A DNA stretch of 64,000 nucleotides from an uncultured Prevotella sp. (GTDB taxonomy: Bacteria; Bacteroidota; Bacteroidia; Bacteroidales; Bacteroidaceae). Shown one piece after another: positions 42,985 through 51,374 of this stretch (the first letter of the stretch is position 1; the number at the start of each line of letters is the position of its first letter). Under the pieces are notes generated by a model that made no database searches, was not told where the DNA came from, and worked only from the letters and a program-made list of their open reading frames with translations. Made by a program: the position numbers and the translations under genes. The stretch is from NCBI GenBank assembly GCA_947302435.1, contig CAMYVQ010000007.1, positions 1 through 64,000 on the forward strand, given 5' to 3'.

Positions 42985-45540
42985 TCAGAATGTGGGATTG
43001 ATGACAATACGAATGCCGTGCTTCTGTGCCGTAGGCAAATCCAAATAGTTCAGACGACGCACATACTCTATCTGAATCAGGTTAAAGATATTCTGCACAC
43101 CAATGCCATACTCCATATAGGGCCGCTTGCCATCCATCGTGGTACTGCCATCGGGAAAGTGCATCAGCACCGAACTGCCGGTATTCTGCTGCAGGAAAGG
43201 ATTGTTCTTGTCGGACAGATTTCCCCACAAAGTCTTGAACTCGGCCACTTCGCGCCATTTTAGCTTGCGCAGTAGCGGTATGCGGTTCAGCAGTTTACCC
43301 CCCATCTCCCAAGTCAGCATCAGCGAGGCATAACGGTCGTTCAGGAACTCCATGTTATTCATCATGCTGAAAGCCGTATAGTCGAGTATATATGAAAGGT
43401 TGGCCTGTGGCATGACGAGCAGTGGATAAGGCACTTGGTTCCACTGTGCCCCGGCCTTTAGCCGGAAGTCGATGCGCCCCCAGCTCATCGGCAACCAAGT
43501 ACGGCGGTAGCACTCCAGTTCCGTAAAATTAGACTTGTACTGCCCACCTAAGAAGTGGTTCATGCCCATGGTATGCTGCAAACTGACGAACCAGGCATCC
43601 TTGTTCACGGTGCGCCGACGTTGCTTGGTGTTGATGAACTTCTCCTTCGGAGCCAAACGAAGCCCCATCGTCAGTTCAGTGGTGCGGATATGATCCAACG
43701 ATGCGAAATCAAGCGTTTCAAACGCGATATTGCCTATAGGATCCATATTCTCCATCTTTAAGCCAAGCGAGAATCGCAGATGGCTCGATGTCTCATAGTC
43801 AAACGTCAGATGCTGTGTGTTGTACATGAACATCTTGTCGATATCATGCACCTTGAAGGATTTAAACACATTATCCTTGTCGCTAACCGCATACTTGTCG
43901 CTCGGCAATGCCACATCGCGCTTCGATGAAAAGGTAATGTTGCGCAAGGGGAACTCCTGCGGCAAATACTGACAGGGGCGCAACGAATAGGTCAGTTCGG
44001 CATTGTAGTAGTTCTCGTTGTGACGCATGCCGTGGGCATAGTAGCCTTTCAGAAAGAGGTGCGGATTCAGGTTGGCCGTCGTCTGTCCGCTCACGCGCAG
44101 TCGCAAGCCGTCGTAGAAATTCTGCGAAATCATGGTGTTGATGGGACCAACATCAAATTTGCTGGGACGCTCACGCGAACCTGTCTCCAAATAGTTCTCA
44201 AACAAAGCTTTCAATGCAAAGATGACATATTTGAACCCTTTCAGCTGTTCGATATGATCGAGGAAACTGCCCATCTGCCGCTCACTTCGGGTGAACTCCA
44301 CCAATCGGTGCTTTTCCCAGAAAGCATCGTCACGATGGGTGGAGCCAACGGCCACCTCTTCCTCGCCTCCCCGCAACAGGTCCTTCGACAAAGGGGAGAA
44401 GTCAAAATCGCTGCGTCGCGTGGTTCGGGTGATAATGGCACGGGTGATGAAATCGGTCACCATCAGTTCCACAATCATATCGTCGACCGTGAGCAACCAG
44501 TCGCCATCAGGTTGCTGGGTGAACTCCTGCATACACTGAAAGCCTTCCACCCAGTTCACGTCGGTCGACTTAGGCAGCGACAGCTCACAGCGTTTCACCT
44601 GATAGGTGGAATCGTCCACGATGAAAATCTGTCCACGGAAACCGAAGTCCTGCTGATTGTTAGGCACAAAGTCGAGATGGATGCATCGGTCATGCCCCAC
44701 ATAGACAGTATCGGCAATATAAAAGCGGTAGAACAGGATGGCATCGCGCCCGATGGGACTACTGAACCGATGGCGCAAAAGAAGAATGTAGTCATCGTAG
44801 ATGTTGACATCGGAAAACACGTCGCGCATCACCGTCGTCACGATGTTTCCCGTCTGGAAAAGATCATTCACGCCAGAAGACTTCTGACCGATGGTGACGG
44901 TCTTCTCCTTTTTCGGGTCTTTGCGATAATAATGCTCCGTCACAGTCTCGTCGACAGTCAGCGGCAGCACCAACTTCTCGTTGTACTGGCTCACCTCCAC
45001 CTGACTGGCTAACCACGGATATTTCTTGAAAACACCCTGATCGAGCTTGGCAGGATTAACATCGTTCAGTCCGAAGCCTATTTTCTGATAATTGGTGTAA
45101 TGATAGAAATCGTGCTGTTTCAGGTCGTTCTGCTTCTTGTGGGCAATCACCTTGCGCATCAGTTCCACGGCAGGGTTGTCCTTTCTGCGATAGCGTGTCT
45201 TCCGCTTCGACTTCACCGTCACCTCTTGTATCGTCTGCTGTTCCTGTTTAAGGCGAATGGTCATCACAGCAGGCGTTGCCGGTCCTACATTGACCACTTG
45301 TGTCTGATAGCCCACAGCACTGAACGTCAGTCGCCAACCGTTGTGACGGCTGATGGTGAAACGCCCCTCACCGTCGCACTTCGTGGCAATATCGTTTCCC
45401 TTATACATGACGCTGGCGTAGGGCACCGGATAGCCGTCGGCATCGTCGATGACCACGCCACGGATCTGGGCATGCGTCACTGCTGCCGCAAACAATAGCA
45501 TGCAGCAGAGCAAATATCGTATAGTGACAGTGTTCGTCAT
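42985..45540 (-). CDS. DUF5686-type outer-membrane protein with carboxypeptidase-regulatory-like domain
   Basis: An 851-residue exported protein. Signal peptide to about THAQ, then a CarboxypepD_reg-like beta domain of about 85 residues (IRGVVIDDADGYPVPYASVM, then CDGEGRFTISRHNGWRLTFS), then a long region typical of DUF5686 proteins, ending in probable outer-membrane beta strands (NLSYILDYTAFSMMNNMEFL near 730; YGIGVQNIFNLIQIEYVRRL near 815). Function unknown; TonB-receptor or surface biogenesis roles have been proposed for relatives. It is a paralog of the gene at 47100-49643 and flanks the inositol-phosphate synthase gene with it. Confidence 0.85.
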   Translation of the reverse strand: MTNTVTIRYLLCCMLLFAAAVTHAQIRGVVIDDADGYPVPYASVMYKGNDIATKCDGEGRFTISRHNGWRLTFSAVGYQTQVVNVGPATPAVMTIRLKQEQQTIQEVTVKSKRKTRYRRKDNPAVELMRKVIAHKKQNDLKQHDFYHYTNYQKIGFGLNDVNPAKLDQGVFKKYPWLASQVEVSQYNEKLVLPLTVDETVTEHYYRKDPKKEKTVTIGQKSSGVNDLFQTGNIVTTVMRDVFSDVNIYDDYILLLRHRFSSPIGRDAILFYRFYIADTVYVGHDRCIHLDFVPNNQQDFGFRGQIFIVDDSTYQVKRCELSLPKSTDVNWVEGFQCMQEFTQQPDGDWLLTVDDMIVELMVTDFITRAIITRTTRRSDFDFSPLSKDLLRGGEEEVAVGSTHRDDAFWEKHRLVEFTRSERQMGSFLDHIEQLKGFKYVIFALKALFENYLETGSRERPSKFDVGPINTMISQNFYDGLRLRVSGQTTANLNPHLFLKGYYAHGMRHNENYYNAELTYSLRPCQYLPQEFPLRNITFSSKRDVALPSDKYAVSDKDNVFKSFKVHDIDKMFMYNTQHLTFDYETSSHLRFSLGLKMENMDPIGNIAFETLDFASLDHIRTTELTMGLRLAPKEKFINTKQRRRTVNKDAWFVSLQHTMGMNHFLGGQYKSNFTELECYRRTWLPMSWGRIDFRLKAGAQWNQVPYPLLVMPQANLSYILDYTAFSMMNNMEFLNDRYASLMLTWEMGGKLLNRIPLLRKLKWREVAEFKTLWGNLSDKNNPFLQQNTGSSVLMHFPDGSTTMDGKRPYMEYGIGVQNIFNLIQIEYVRRLNYLDLPTAQKHGIRIVINPTF

Positions 45541-45566
45541 CGTCAGTTACGCTTTGAAAATCATTG

Positions 45567-45574
45567 CAAAATTA
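45567..45574 (-). promoter_or_regulatory. -7 promoter box of the first DUF5686-type gene
   Basis: Reads TAATTTTG on the minus strand, 26 bp before the ATG at 45540. The 21-bp-pitch palindromes begin immediately upstream of it. Confidence 0.65.
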
Positions 45575-45575
45575 C

Positions 45576-45635
45576 GAATTTTTGCGTAAATCCGTTCAAT
45601 TTATGCATAAATTGGATGAATTTACGCATAAATTC
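45576..45635. repeat. three 18-bp palindromes at 21-bp pitch
   Basis: Units at 45576-45593, 45597-45614 and 45618-45635 with 3-bp linkers. The middle unit CAATTTATGCATAAATTG is a perfect palindrome; the third, GAATTTACGCATAAATTC, has one mismatched pair; the first is degenerate. They abut the promoter of the DUF5686-type gene on its upstream side, so they might be operators, or another member of the palindrome-array class. Confidence 0.85.
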
Positions 45636-45681
45636 AAAAGCAGGCAGCACAAACGGGAAGGGTGATCGGCACAAATGAGAA

Positions 45682-45758
45682 GCCGTTGAATGCTTTCTTT
45701 TGGTTCAGAAAGTATTCAACGGCAAACAGTCTGAAGCCGGTACTCACTTGCAGTACCG
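45682..45758. repeat. two hairpins downstream of the inositol-phosphate synthase gene
   Basis: GCCGTTGAAT and ATTCAACGGC (45682-45691 and 45714-45723) enclose a second CTTTCT/AGAAAG pairing, making a 42-bp near-perfect inverted repeat. A smaller hairpin, CGGTACT/AGTACCG, lies at 45738-45758. Read from the synthase gene they would be the first structures after the stop. Neither has a good T-tract, so they may protect the mRNA 3' end or act as weak terminators. Confidence 0.7.
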
Positions 45759-45778
45759 TCTCCAAAGCGTTCTCTTTT

Positions 45779-47086
45779 TTAGTCTATTTCCTCATCGGCC
45801 TCATAGCCGCCCATCTCACGGATGGCATTCTTCAGCATGGTGTGCTGACGGTAGAGGTGGTTGACGGCCTCCTCGCCCTGTGTATAGTCGTGCATGGGTG
45901 ACTTCAGGAAGAAGGACAGGAAGCGCTGTGTGCCATAAAGCCCGGCGCGTGCAGCCAGGTCGATGAGCAGACAGAGGTCGAGGCAGACGGGAGCGGCAAG
46001 GATGCTGTCGCGGCAGAGGAAGTTGATCTTGATCTGCATGGGATAGCCCATCCAGCCGAAGATGTCGATATTGTCCCACGACTCCTTATTGTCGTTGCGC
46101 GGCGGATAGTAGTTGATGCGCACCTTGTGGTAATAGTCGGTGTAGAGGTCGGGCTGGTCTTCGGCCTTCAGGATGGTCTCCAGCGTGGAGAGTTTCGACA
46201 CCTCCTTGGTGCGGAAGTTCTGCGGCTCGTCGAGCACGAGGCCGTCGCGGTTGCCGAGAATGTTGGTCGAGAACCAGCCATCGAGTCCCAGGCAGCGGGT
46301 GCCGATGATGGGAGCGAATCCGCTCTTGACGAGTGTCTGCCCTGTCTTGAAGTCCTTACCGGCAATAGGCATCTTGGTTTGCTCGGCCAGTTCCCACATG
46401 GCAGGAATGTCGACCGTGGTGTTAGGAGCGCCCATGACGAAGGGAGCGCCCTCTTTCAGTGCGGCATAAGCATAGCACATGGAGGGAGCCACATGCTCAC
46501 GGTCGTCGGCCTTCATGGCTGCTTCGAGGTCGGAGAGGCGGTTATGAACCGGCTCGTAGACAGGGATATAGATCTCAGTAGAAGCGGCCCAGAGCACTAC
46601 GATACGGGCGCAGCCGTTTTTCTCCTTGAAGTCGCGAATATCCTGGCGCAACTGCTCCACCATGTCCCAACGCGTAGCACACTGTTTCACATTGTCGCCA
46701 TCCAGACGCTTGGCATAGTTTTTATCGAAAGCAGCCTTCATGGGCACGATCTTCTCCAGTTCATCGCGCACCGGCTCAATGTCCTGAGGCTTCAGCACCT
46801 CGGCATACATGGCCGACTGATAGGCATTCTGGGGATAGACATCCCACGTGCCAAAGACGATGTCATTCAAACTGGCAATGGGCACGATGTCGGCATACTT
46901 CAAGTACTGCTTGTCAGCACCGCGGCCAACACGGATCTTGTCGTACTGAGTCATTGAGCCTACAGGCTTGGCAAAGCCCTTCCGCGCCATTAATACACCT
47001 GTCATGAAAGTCGTTGCCACGGCACCGTTGCCTACGACCATGATTCCTAACTTACCCGAAGCGGGTTTCACATTTGTCTGTTTCAT
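45779..47086 (-). CDS. myo-inositol-1-phosphate synthase
   Basis: A 435-residue NAD-dependent enzyme that converts glucose 6-phosphate to inositol 1-phosphate. Marks: LGIMVVGNGAVATTFMTGVL near residues 13-32 (NAD binding), VLWAASTEIYIPVYEPVHN near 160, PFVMGAPNTTVDIPAMWELA near 215, AGKDFKTGQTLVKSGFAPII near 240 with the active-site lysine, and PMQIKINFLCRDSILAAPVC near 345. It starts 13 bp after the DUF5686-type gene upstream, so both are probably one transcript. It supplies inositol phosphate to the lipid genes beginning at 49827. Confidence 0.94.
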   Translation of the reverse strand: MKQTNVKPASGKLGIMVVGNGAVATTFMTGVLMARKGFAKPVGSMTQYDKIRVGRGADKQYLKYADIVPIASLNDIVFGTWDVYPQNAYQSAMYAEVLKPQDIEPVRDELEKIVPMKAAFDKNYAKRLDGDNVKQCATRWDMVEQLRQDIRDFKEKNGCARIVVLWAASTEIYIPVYEPVHNRLSDLEAAMKADDREHVAPSMCYAYAALKEGAPFVMGAPNTTVDIPAMWELAEQTKMPIAGKDFKTGQTLVKSGFAPIIGTRCLGLDGWFSTNILGNRDGLVLDEPQNFRTKEVSKLSTLETILKAEDQPDLYTDYYHKVRINYYPPRNDNKESWDNIDIFGWMGYPMQIKINFLCRDSILAAPVCLDLCLLIDLAARAGLYGTQRFLSFFLKSPMHDYTQGEEAVNHLYRQHTMLKNAIREMGGYEADEEID

Positions 47087-47099
47087 TTTGATTATTGCA

Positions 47100-49643
47100 T
47101 TAAAAGGTAGTCCGTATCATAAACCTCACGCCCTGCTTGTTGGCTGTAGGAAGGTCCAGATAACTGAGCCGCCTAACATAGTCAACGTGAAGGAGTTTGA
47201 AAATATTGTGTATGCCGAGTGACAGTTCCCAATAGGGATGTTTTCCATCCATGACATAACACCCTTCCGGAAAGGCCATCAGTATATCACTGGTCTGATT
47301 CTCGGTCAGATATGGGTTGTTCTTATCCGTAAGCTTGCCCCAGAGGCATTTCACCCCGATCCATTCTCGCCATTTCAGACGATGAAGAAGTGGTATGCGG
47401 TTGAAGATTTTTCCGTTGAAGTCCCAGTCGATCATCAGCGAGGCATAGCGGTCGTTGAGGAACTCCATATTATTAATCAGGTTGAAAGTCTGGTCTTCGA
47501 TAATATAGCCTAAGTTGGCCACCGGCATGATGAGCAGCGGATAAGGCACTCGATTCCACTGAGCGCCAAACTTCAGGCGCATGTCCACCTTTCCCCAACT
47601 CATCGGCATCCACACTCGCTTGTAGATTTCGCCTTCAGTGAAGTTATAATTGTACTGTCCTCCCAAAACGCCCTTAAATCCCATGGTGTGCTGCAAGCGG
47701 AACACAGGTGCATCGAGGTTGAGCGGCCAGCGGTGCTGCTTGGTGTTGATGAAAGTCTCGCCCGGTGCATAGCGCAGGCCAAAAGTAGCTTCAGTATAGC
47801 GGATGTGATCCAAAGGTTCGGACTGCGAGCCGAGTGGATCAAACTCAATATTGCCCACAGGACTGACCCGTTCGGTCTTGGCCTCGCCAAAAATCTTGAA
47901 TCCCCACTCCTGTTCATAGTCGATAGAGAGCGACTGGCGGTTGTATAGAAACATTTTGTCTATCTCGGTCACCTTGAGCGAAGTAAACATATTGTCCTTG
48001 TCGGTCTGGATGAACTTGTCACTGGGCAAGGCCACGTCACGCATCGACTGGAAGGTGATGGCCTGTTTCGGAAACTCACGGGGCAGATAGCCTGGCTTGT
48101 TGAAGGTATAGATCACCTCACCCGAATAGTAGTTCTGTTTCGACACCATGCCCCGTGCCACATAGCCCTTGAAAAACCAATGGGGATTCAGGTTGGCCGT
48201 GGTTTGTCCGCTGGCACGCAGGCGCCATTTGTCGTAAAAATTCTGCGAAATGATAGTATTCACCGGCCCAATGTCAATCTTGCTGTCCGGTGCAGTCTCG
48301 ACGAAATTCTCTATAAGGGCTTTCAGTCCGAAAATAATATACTTGACCCCCCTCATCTCTTGCAGATGCTTTACGAAGATGTCCATAGAACTCTCGCTCT
48401 TCGTCAGCTCCACTTGCCGATACTGTGCCCAGAAGGCATCATCGCGCATCTCGGCATACGGATCTTTCAACACAGGTTTTCTACCGCGCAACAGCATGGT
48501 GGGAATCTCGTTGAAGGCAAAATCAGTACGCCGTGTGGTACGGACTACAATAAACTTTGCCAAGAATTTTACGACACTCAGCTCCACGAACATATCATCG
48601 AGCGACAACTGCCATTCACCATTGGGCAATTGGGTAAACTCCTGAATGCACTCCATGTGGTCCACCCAGTTCACATCGCTCGTTTTCGGAATAGTCAGCT
48701 CGCAACGGCGTACCTGACAAGTGGAATCGGCCAAAATGAAGATTTGCCCACGGAAGCCGAAATCCTGCTGGTTGTTAGGGGTGAAATCAAGCTGAATGCA
48801 CTTGTCAGCCCCCACATAGACAGTGTCGGTAATATAAAAGCGGTAGAATTGGATGGCTTCCTTGCCTATCGGGCTGATGAACGGATATTGGAACAAGCGC
48901 ACACGATCCTCGTAGATGTCAACATCGCTGAACACGTCCTTCATCACGGCATTCAGGATGTCGCCCGTCTGAAACAGGTCATTCACACCAGTGGAAGACT
49001 CACCTTGGATAATGCTCTTCTCTGCATGCGGCTTTTTTCGGTACAACTTCTGTACCACCTGTTCTTCGACCGAGAGGGGGAGAATCAGCTTGTTGTTGTA
49101 CTGGCACACCTCGACCTGATTGAGCAGCCAAGGATGCTTCTTGAACAGGTTGCTATCCAGCTCAACAGGTGTCAGCTCGTTCAAGCCGAGCATAATCTTC
49201 TGATAGTTGTTGTATCTGTAATAGTCGTGATTCGAAAGGTGAGTCCGCTTTTTGGCGGCAATCACCTTGCGCATCAGTTCAACAGCCGGATTGTCCTTAC
49301 GACTGTATCGGGTCTTTTGCTTCGATTCCACCTTCACCTCATCGAGCCGACGGGTGTCAGCCTTCAGGCGGACAATCAAATGAGATGGCGTATTGGAATT
49401 GATATTGATAACCTGCGGAATATAGCCAACACTACTAATGGTCAGCCGCCAGCCATTATGACGCTCAATCGCAAATCGTCCATTGGCATCGCTCGACACA
49501 GCCTGCTTGTTACCCCGATAGACGGCACTGGCGTATGGAACAGGTCCACCGTCGGCAGCATCAATAATCTGACCCGTGATTTGCGCTACGGCCACCTGAA
49601 CCAGACAAACAAACAGGAGATATACAAACAGCAGTCTTTTCAA
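47100..49643 (-). CDS. DUF5686-type outer-membrane protein, second copy
   Basis: An 847-residue paralog of the gene at 42985-45540, with the same order: signal peptide, CarboxypepD_reg-like domain (ITGQIIDAADGGPVPYASAV), DUF5686 region, C-terminal strands. The longest frame begins with ATG at 49709, but that ATG lies upstream of the promoter box at 49676-49683. A TTG at 49643 gives a clean signal peptide (MKRLLFVYLLFVCLVQVAVAQ apart from one residue, written here only in part: KRLLFVYLLFVCL) and is my choice. Function unknown. Confidence 0.83.
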   Translation of the reverse strand: MKRLLFVYLLFVCLVQVAVAQITGQIIDAADGGPVPYASAVYRGNKQAVSSDANGRFAIERHNGWRLTISSVGYIPQVININSNTPSHLIVRLKADTRRLDEVKVESKQKTRYSRKDNPAVELMRKVIAAKKRTHLSNHDYYRYNNYQKIMLGLNELTPVELDSNLFKKHPWLLNQVEVCQYNNKLILPLSVEEQVVQKLYRKKPHAEKSIIQGESSTGVNDLFQTGDILNAVMKDVFSDVDIYEDRVRLFQYPFISPIGKEAIQFYRFYITDTVYVGADKCIQLDFTPNNQQDFGFRGQIFILADSTCQVRRCELTIPKTSDVNWVDHMECIQEFTQLPNGEWQLSLDDMFVELSVVKFLAKFIVVRTTRRTDFAFNEIPTMLLRGRKPVLKDPYAEMRDDAFWAQYRQVELTKSESSMDIFVKHLQEMRGVKYIIFGLKALIENFVETAPDSKIDIGPVNTIISQNFYDKWRLRASGQTTANLNPHWFFKGYVARGMVSKQNYYSGEVIYTFNKPGYLPREFPKQAITFQSMRDVALPSDKFIQTDKDNMFTSLKVTEIDKMFLYNRQSLSIDYEQEWGFKIFGEAKTERVSPVGNIEFDPLGSQSEPLDHIRYTEATFGLRYAPGETFINTKQHRWPLNLDAPVFRLQHTMGFKGVLGGQYNYNFTEGEIYKRVWMPMSWGKVDMRLKFGAQWNRVPYPLLIMPVANLGYIIEDQTFNLINNMEFLNDRYASLMIDWDFNGKIFNRIPLLHRLKWREWIGVKCLWGKLTDKNNPYLTENQTSDILMAFPEGCYVMDGKHPYWELSLGIHNIFKLLHVDYVRRLSYLDLPTANKQGVRFMIRTTF

Positions 49644-49675
49644 TGTTACAATAATTTGCTTTATGAAACGGTCAG

Positions 49676-49683
49676 CAAAGTTA
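49676..49683 (-). promoter_or_regulatory. -7 promoter box of the DUF5686-synthase transcript
   Basis: Reads TAACTTTG on the minus strand. Its position inside the longest open frame is the reason for choosing the TTG start at 49643. Confidence 0.65.
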
Positions 49684-49811
49684 CGGAATTGTTGCCAAAT
49701 AAAGTCCATTTTAGAAAACCTTTTGACGTAAATTATTCTTTTAGGTCATTATTTGAGATATATGGACTAAATTTTATGACACATAAAATACTGTCTTAAA
49801 AGAAAAATGAC

Positions 49812-49819
49812 TACTTTTG
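49812..49819 (+). promoter_or_regulatory. -7 promoter box of the inositol-lipid operon
   Basis: TACTTTTG ends 7 bp before the first ATG, so the operon mRNA probably begins at or within a base or two of the start codon. No clear -33 TTTG is seen. Confidence 0.6.
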
Positions 49820-49826
49820 CAGTGCA

Positions 49827-50300
49827 ATGCAACAACGAACGCCCATCATTCCCATCATCATTGGCACTGGATTCGGTTCTGGATTCTGGCCATGGGGACC
49901 TGGAACGGCAGGAGCTGCGCTCGCCACTCTGATGTGGATAGCGGCAGGGCTACTGCTCTCTCCCACCCTCCTTTTCGTCACCACCCTCCTTTCCATCATT
50001 GTTTTCACGGCATTGGGTACATGGGCCACAGCCCGGCTACAGCCTTTCTGGGGCGAGGACCCACATCGTGTGGTCGTCGACGAGATGGTAGGTGTCTGGA
50101 CACCCCTGCTCATCGCTTCCAACTGGCAAGAGGCTTTGATGGCGCTGTTGTTGTTCAGGTTCTTTGACATTCTGAAACCACTCGGCATTCGTAGTCTCGA
50201 CCGCCGGCAAGGAGCCTTTTGGGTGATGGCCGACGATCTGCTGGCAGGCATCTATGCCGGCATGGTTTTACACCTTATTATATATATATGGGAAAAATAA
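49827..50300 (+). CDS. PgpA-like lipid phosphatase
   Basis: A 157-residue inner-membrane protein of the phosphatidylglycerophosphatase A family: GTGFGSGFWPWGPGTAGA near residues 13-30, GEDPHRVVVDEMVGVW near 75, and VMADDLLAGIYAGM near 132, with the acidic catalytic residues. Beside a CDP-alcohol phosphatidyltransferase and across from inositol-phosphate synthase, it most likely removes phosphate from phosphatidylinositol phosphate, as reported for the Bacteroides thetaiotaomicron cluster (as I recall). First gene of a tightly overlapping five-gene series. Confidence 0.88.
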   Translation: MQQRTPIIPIIIGTGFGSGFWPWGPGTAGAALATLMWIAAGLLLSPTLLFVTTLLSIIVFTALGTWATARLQPFWGEDPHRVVVDEMVGVWTPLLIASNWQEALMALLLFRFFDILKPLGIRSLDRRQGAFWVMADDLLAGIYAGMVLHLIIYIWEK

Positions 50301-50740
50301 GACACGAGCTTTGGACCTTCAGCAAGGCACAGATGACGGCACTCGTCGCCACACTGGTCGACTTCGGTGTTTCTTTGTTCCTTGCCGAAGTTACGAATCT
50401 CTGGTATATATGGGCTTCATTGTCAGGTGCAATCATGGGCGGCATGGTCAACTGTTCCATGAACTACCGCTGGGTGTTCCACCCGGAAGGGCTGAAAAAG
50501 AAGAATGTGGCGACAAAATACATCCTTGTATGGATGGGCAGCATCGCACTGAACACTTTCGGCACCTATGTACTGACAGAACTGTCACAACAGCATTTCA
50601 TCTTTGCCAAGGCTGTCATTGCCGTCTGCGTTGCCGTTTTCTGGAACTACCAACTGCAACGTTCCTTTGTCTATAAGGAAACTCACTTCAAGGAAATCAT
50701 CAACAATGTAAGCATATATCATCATGGCAAACTATCGTGA
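50288..50740 (+). CDS. GtrA-family membrane protein
   Basis: A 150-residue protein with four membrane helices, starting MGKIRHELWTFSKAQMTALV; an earlier ATG inside the preceding gene gives an unlikely leader. Marks such as VDFGVSLFLAEV and NYRWVFHPEG fit GtrA proteins, which assist movement of lipid-linked sugars. It overlaps the PgpA-like gene by 13 bp and the next gene by 17 bp, pointing to coupled translation. Confidence 0.87.
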   Translation: MGKIRHELWTFSKAQMTALVATLVDFGVSLFLAEVTNLWYIWASLSGAIMGGMVNCSMNYRWVFHPEGLKKKNVATKYILVWMGSIALNTFGTYVLTELSQQHFIFAKAVIAVCVAVFWNYQLQRSFVYKETHFKEIINNVSIYHHGKLS

Positions 50741-51374
50741 ATTTCTGCAAAAAACAATCTATCATGTCATAGACCCCATTATCAGTCTGATGATCAGGAT
50801 GGGCATCACGCCCAATGGCATTACGGCGGCAGGCTTCGTAGGCAATCTGCTGGCCCTTTGGTTCTTTATCGATGCAGCCTTGCGCTGGAAGAACGGGACG
50901 GGCGACTCCTACGTGCTCATCGGCTGGGGCGGATTCATCATCTTAACTGCAGGCCTGTTTGATATGATGGACGGCCGACTGGCCCGAATGGGTAACATGT
51001 CGTCAACCTTTGGGGCACTTTGGGACTCAACCCTCGACCGCTACAGTGAACTGGTAACCCTCTTTGGCATCTGTCTCATTTTTATTGAAGCCGACATGTT
51101 CTGGGCATGTGTGGCCACCTTTGCCGCCATGGTGGGATCGGTCATGGTCAGCTATGTCCGTGCCCGTGCCGAAGGACTCGGCATCGAGTGCAAAGTGGGT
51201 TTCATGCAACGCCCCGAGCGTGTCGTTGTCACTGCTGTCTGCGCCATCGTCACCGGTCTTACATGCGAACCCTTGTGGCTGGCAGGCGGCATGATCCTGA
51301 TTGCCATATTAGCCAATATCACCGCCTTCTGGCGCATTGCACACTGCTATCGCAAATTGAGAACAGAAAATTGA
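50724..51374 (+). CDS. CDP-alcohol phosphatidyltransferase (probable phosphatidylinositol-phosphate synthase)
   Basis: A 216-residue inner-membrane enzyme with the complete family motif near residues 80-105: DMMDGRLAR, eight residues, G, three residues, D, three residues, D (ending WDSTLD). It joins CDP-diacylglycerol to an alcohol. With inositol-phosphate synthase and a PgpA-like phosphatase beside it, the alcohol is most likely inositol phosphate. About six membrane helices. Ends with TGA overlapping the next TTG start. Confidence 0.9.
   Translation: MANYREFLQKTIYHVIDPIISLMIRMGITPNGITAAGFVGNLLALWFFIDAALRWKNGTGDSYVLIGWGGFIILTAGLFDMMDGRLARMGNMSSTFGALWDSTLDRYSELVTLFGICLIFIEADMFWACVATFAAMVGSVMVSYVRARAEGLGIECKVGFMQRPERVVVTAVCAIVTGLTCEPLWLAGGMILIAILANITAFWRIAHCYRKLRTEN

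Noticed and set aside
48180..49799. 539-codon plus-strand open frame opposite the DUF5686-type gene
   Set aside because: Long antisense frames arise from codon bias in this genome; the minus-strand product has clear domains, and no promoter or family marks support the plus-strand frame.
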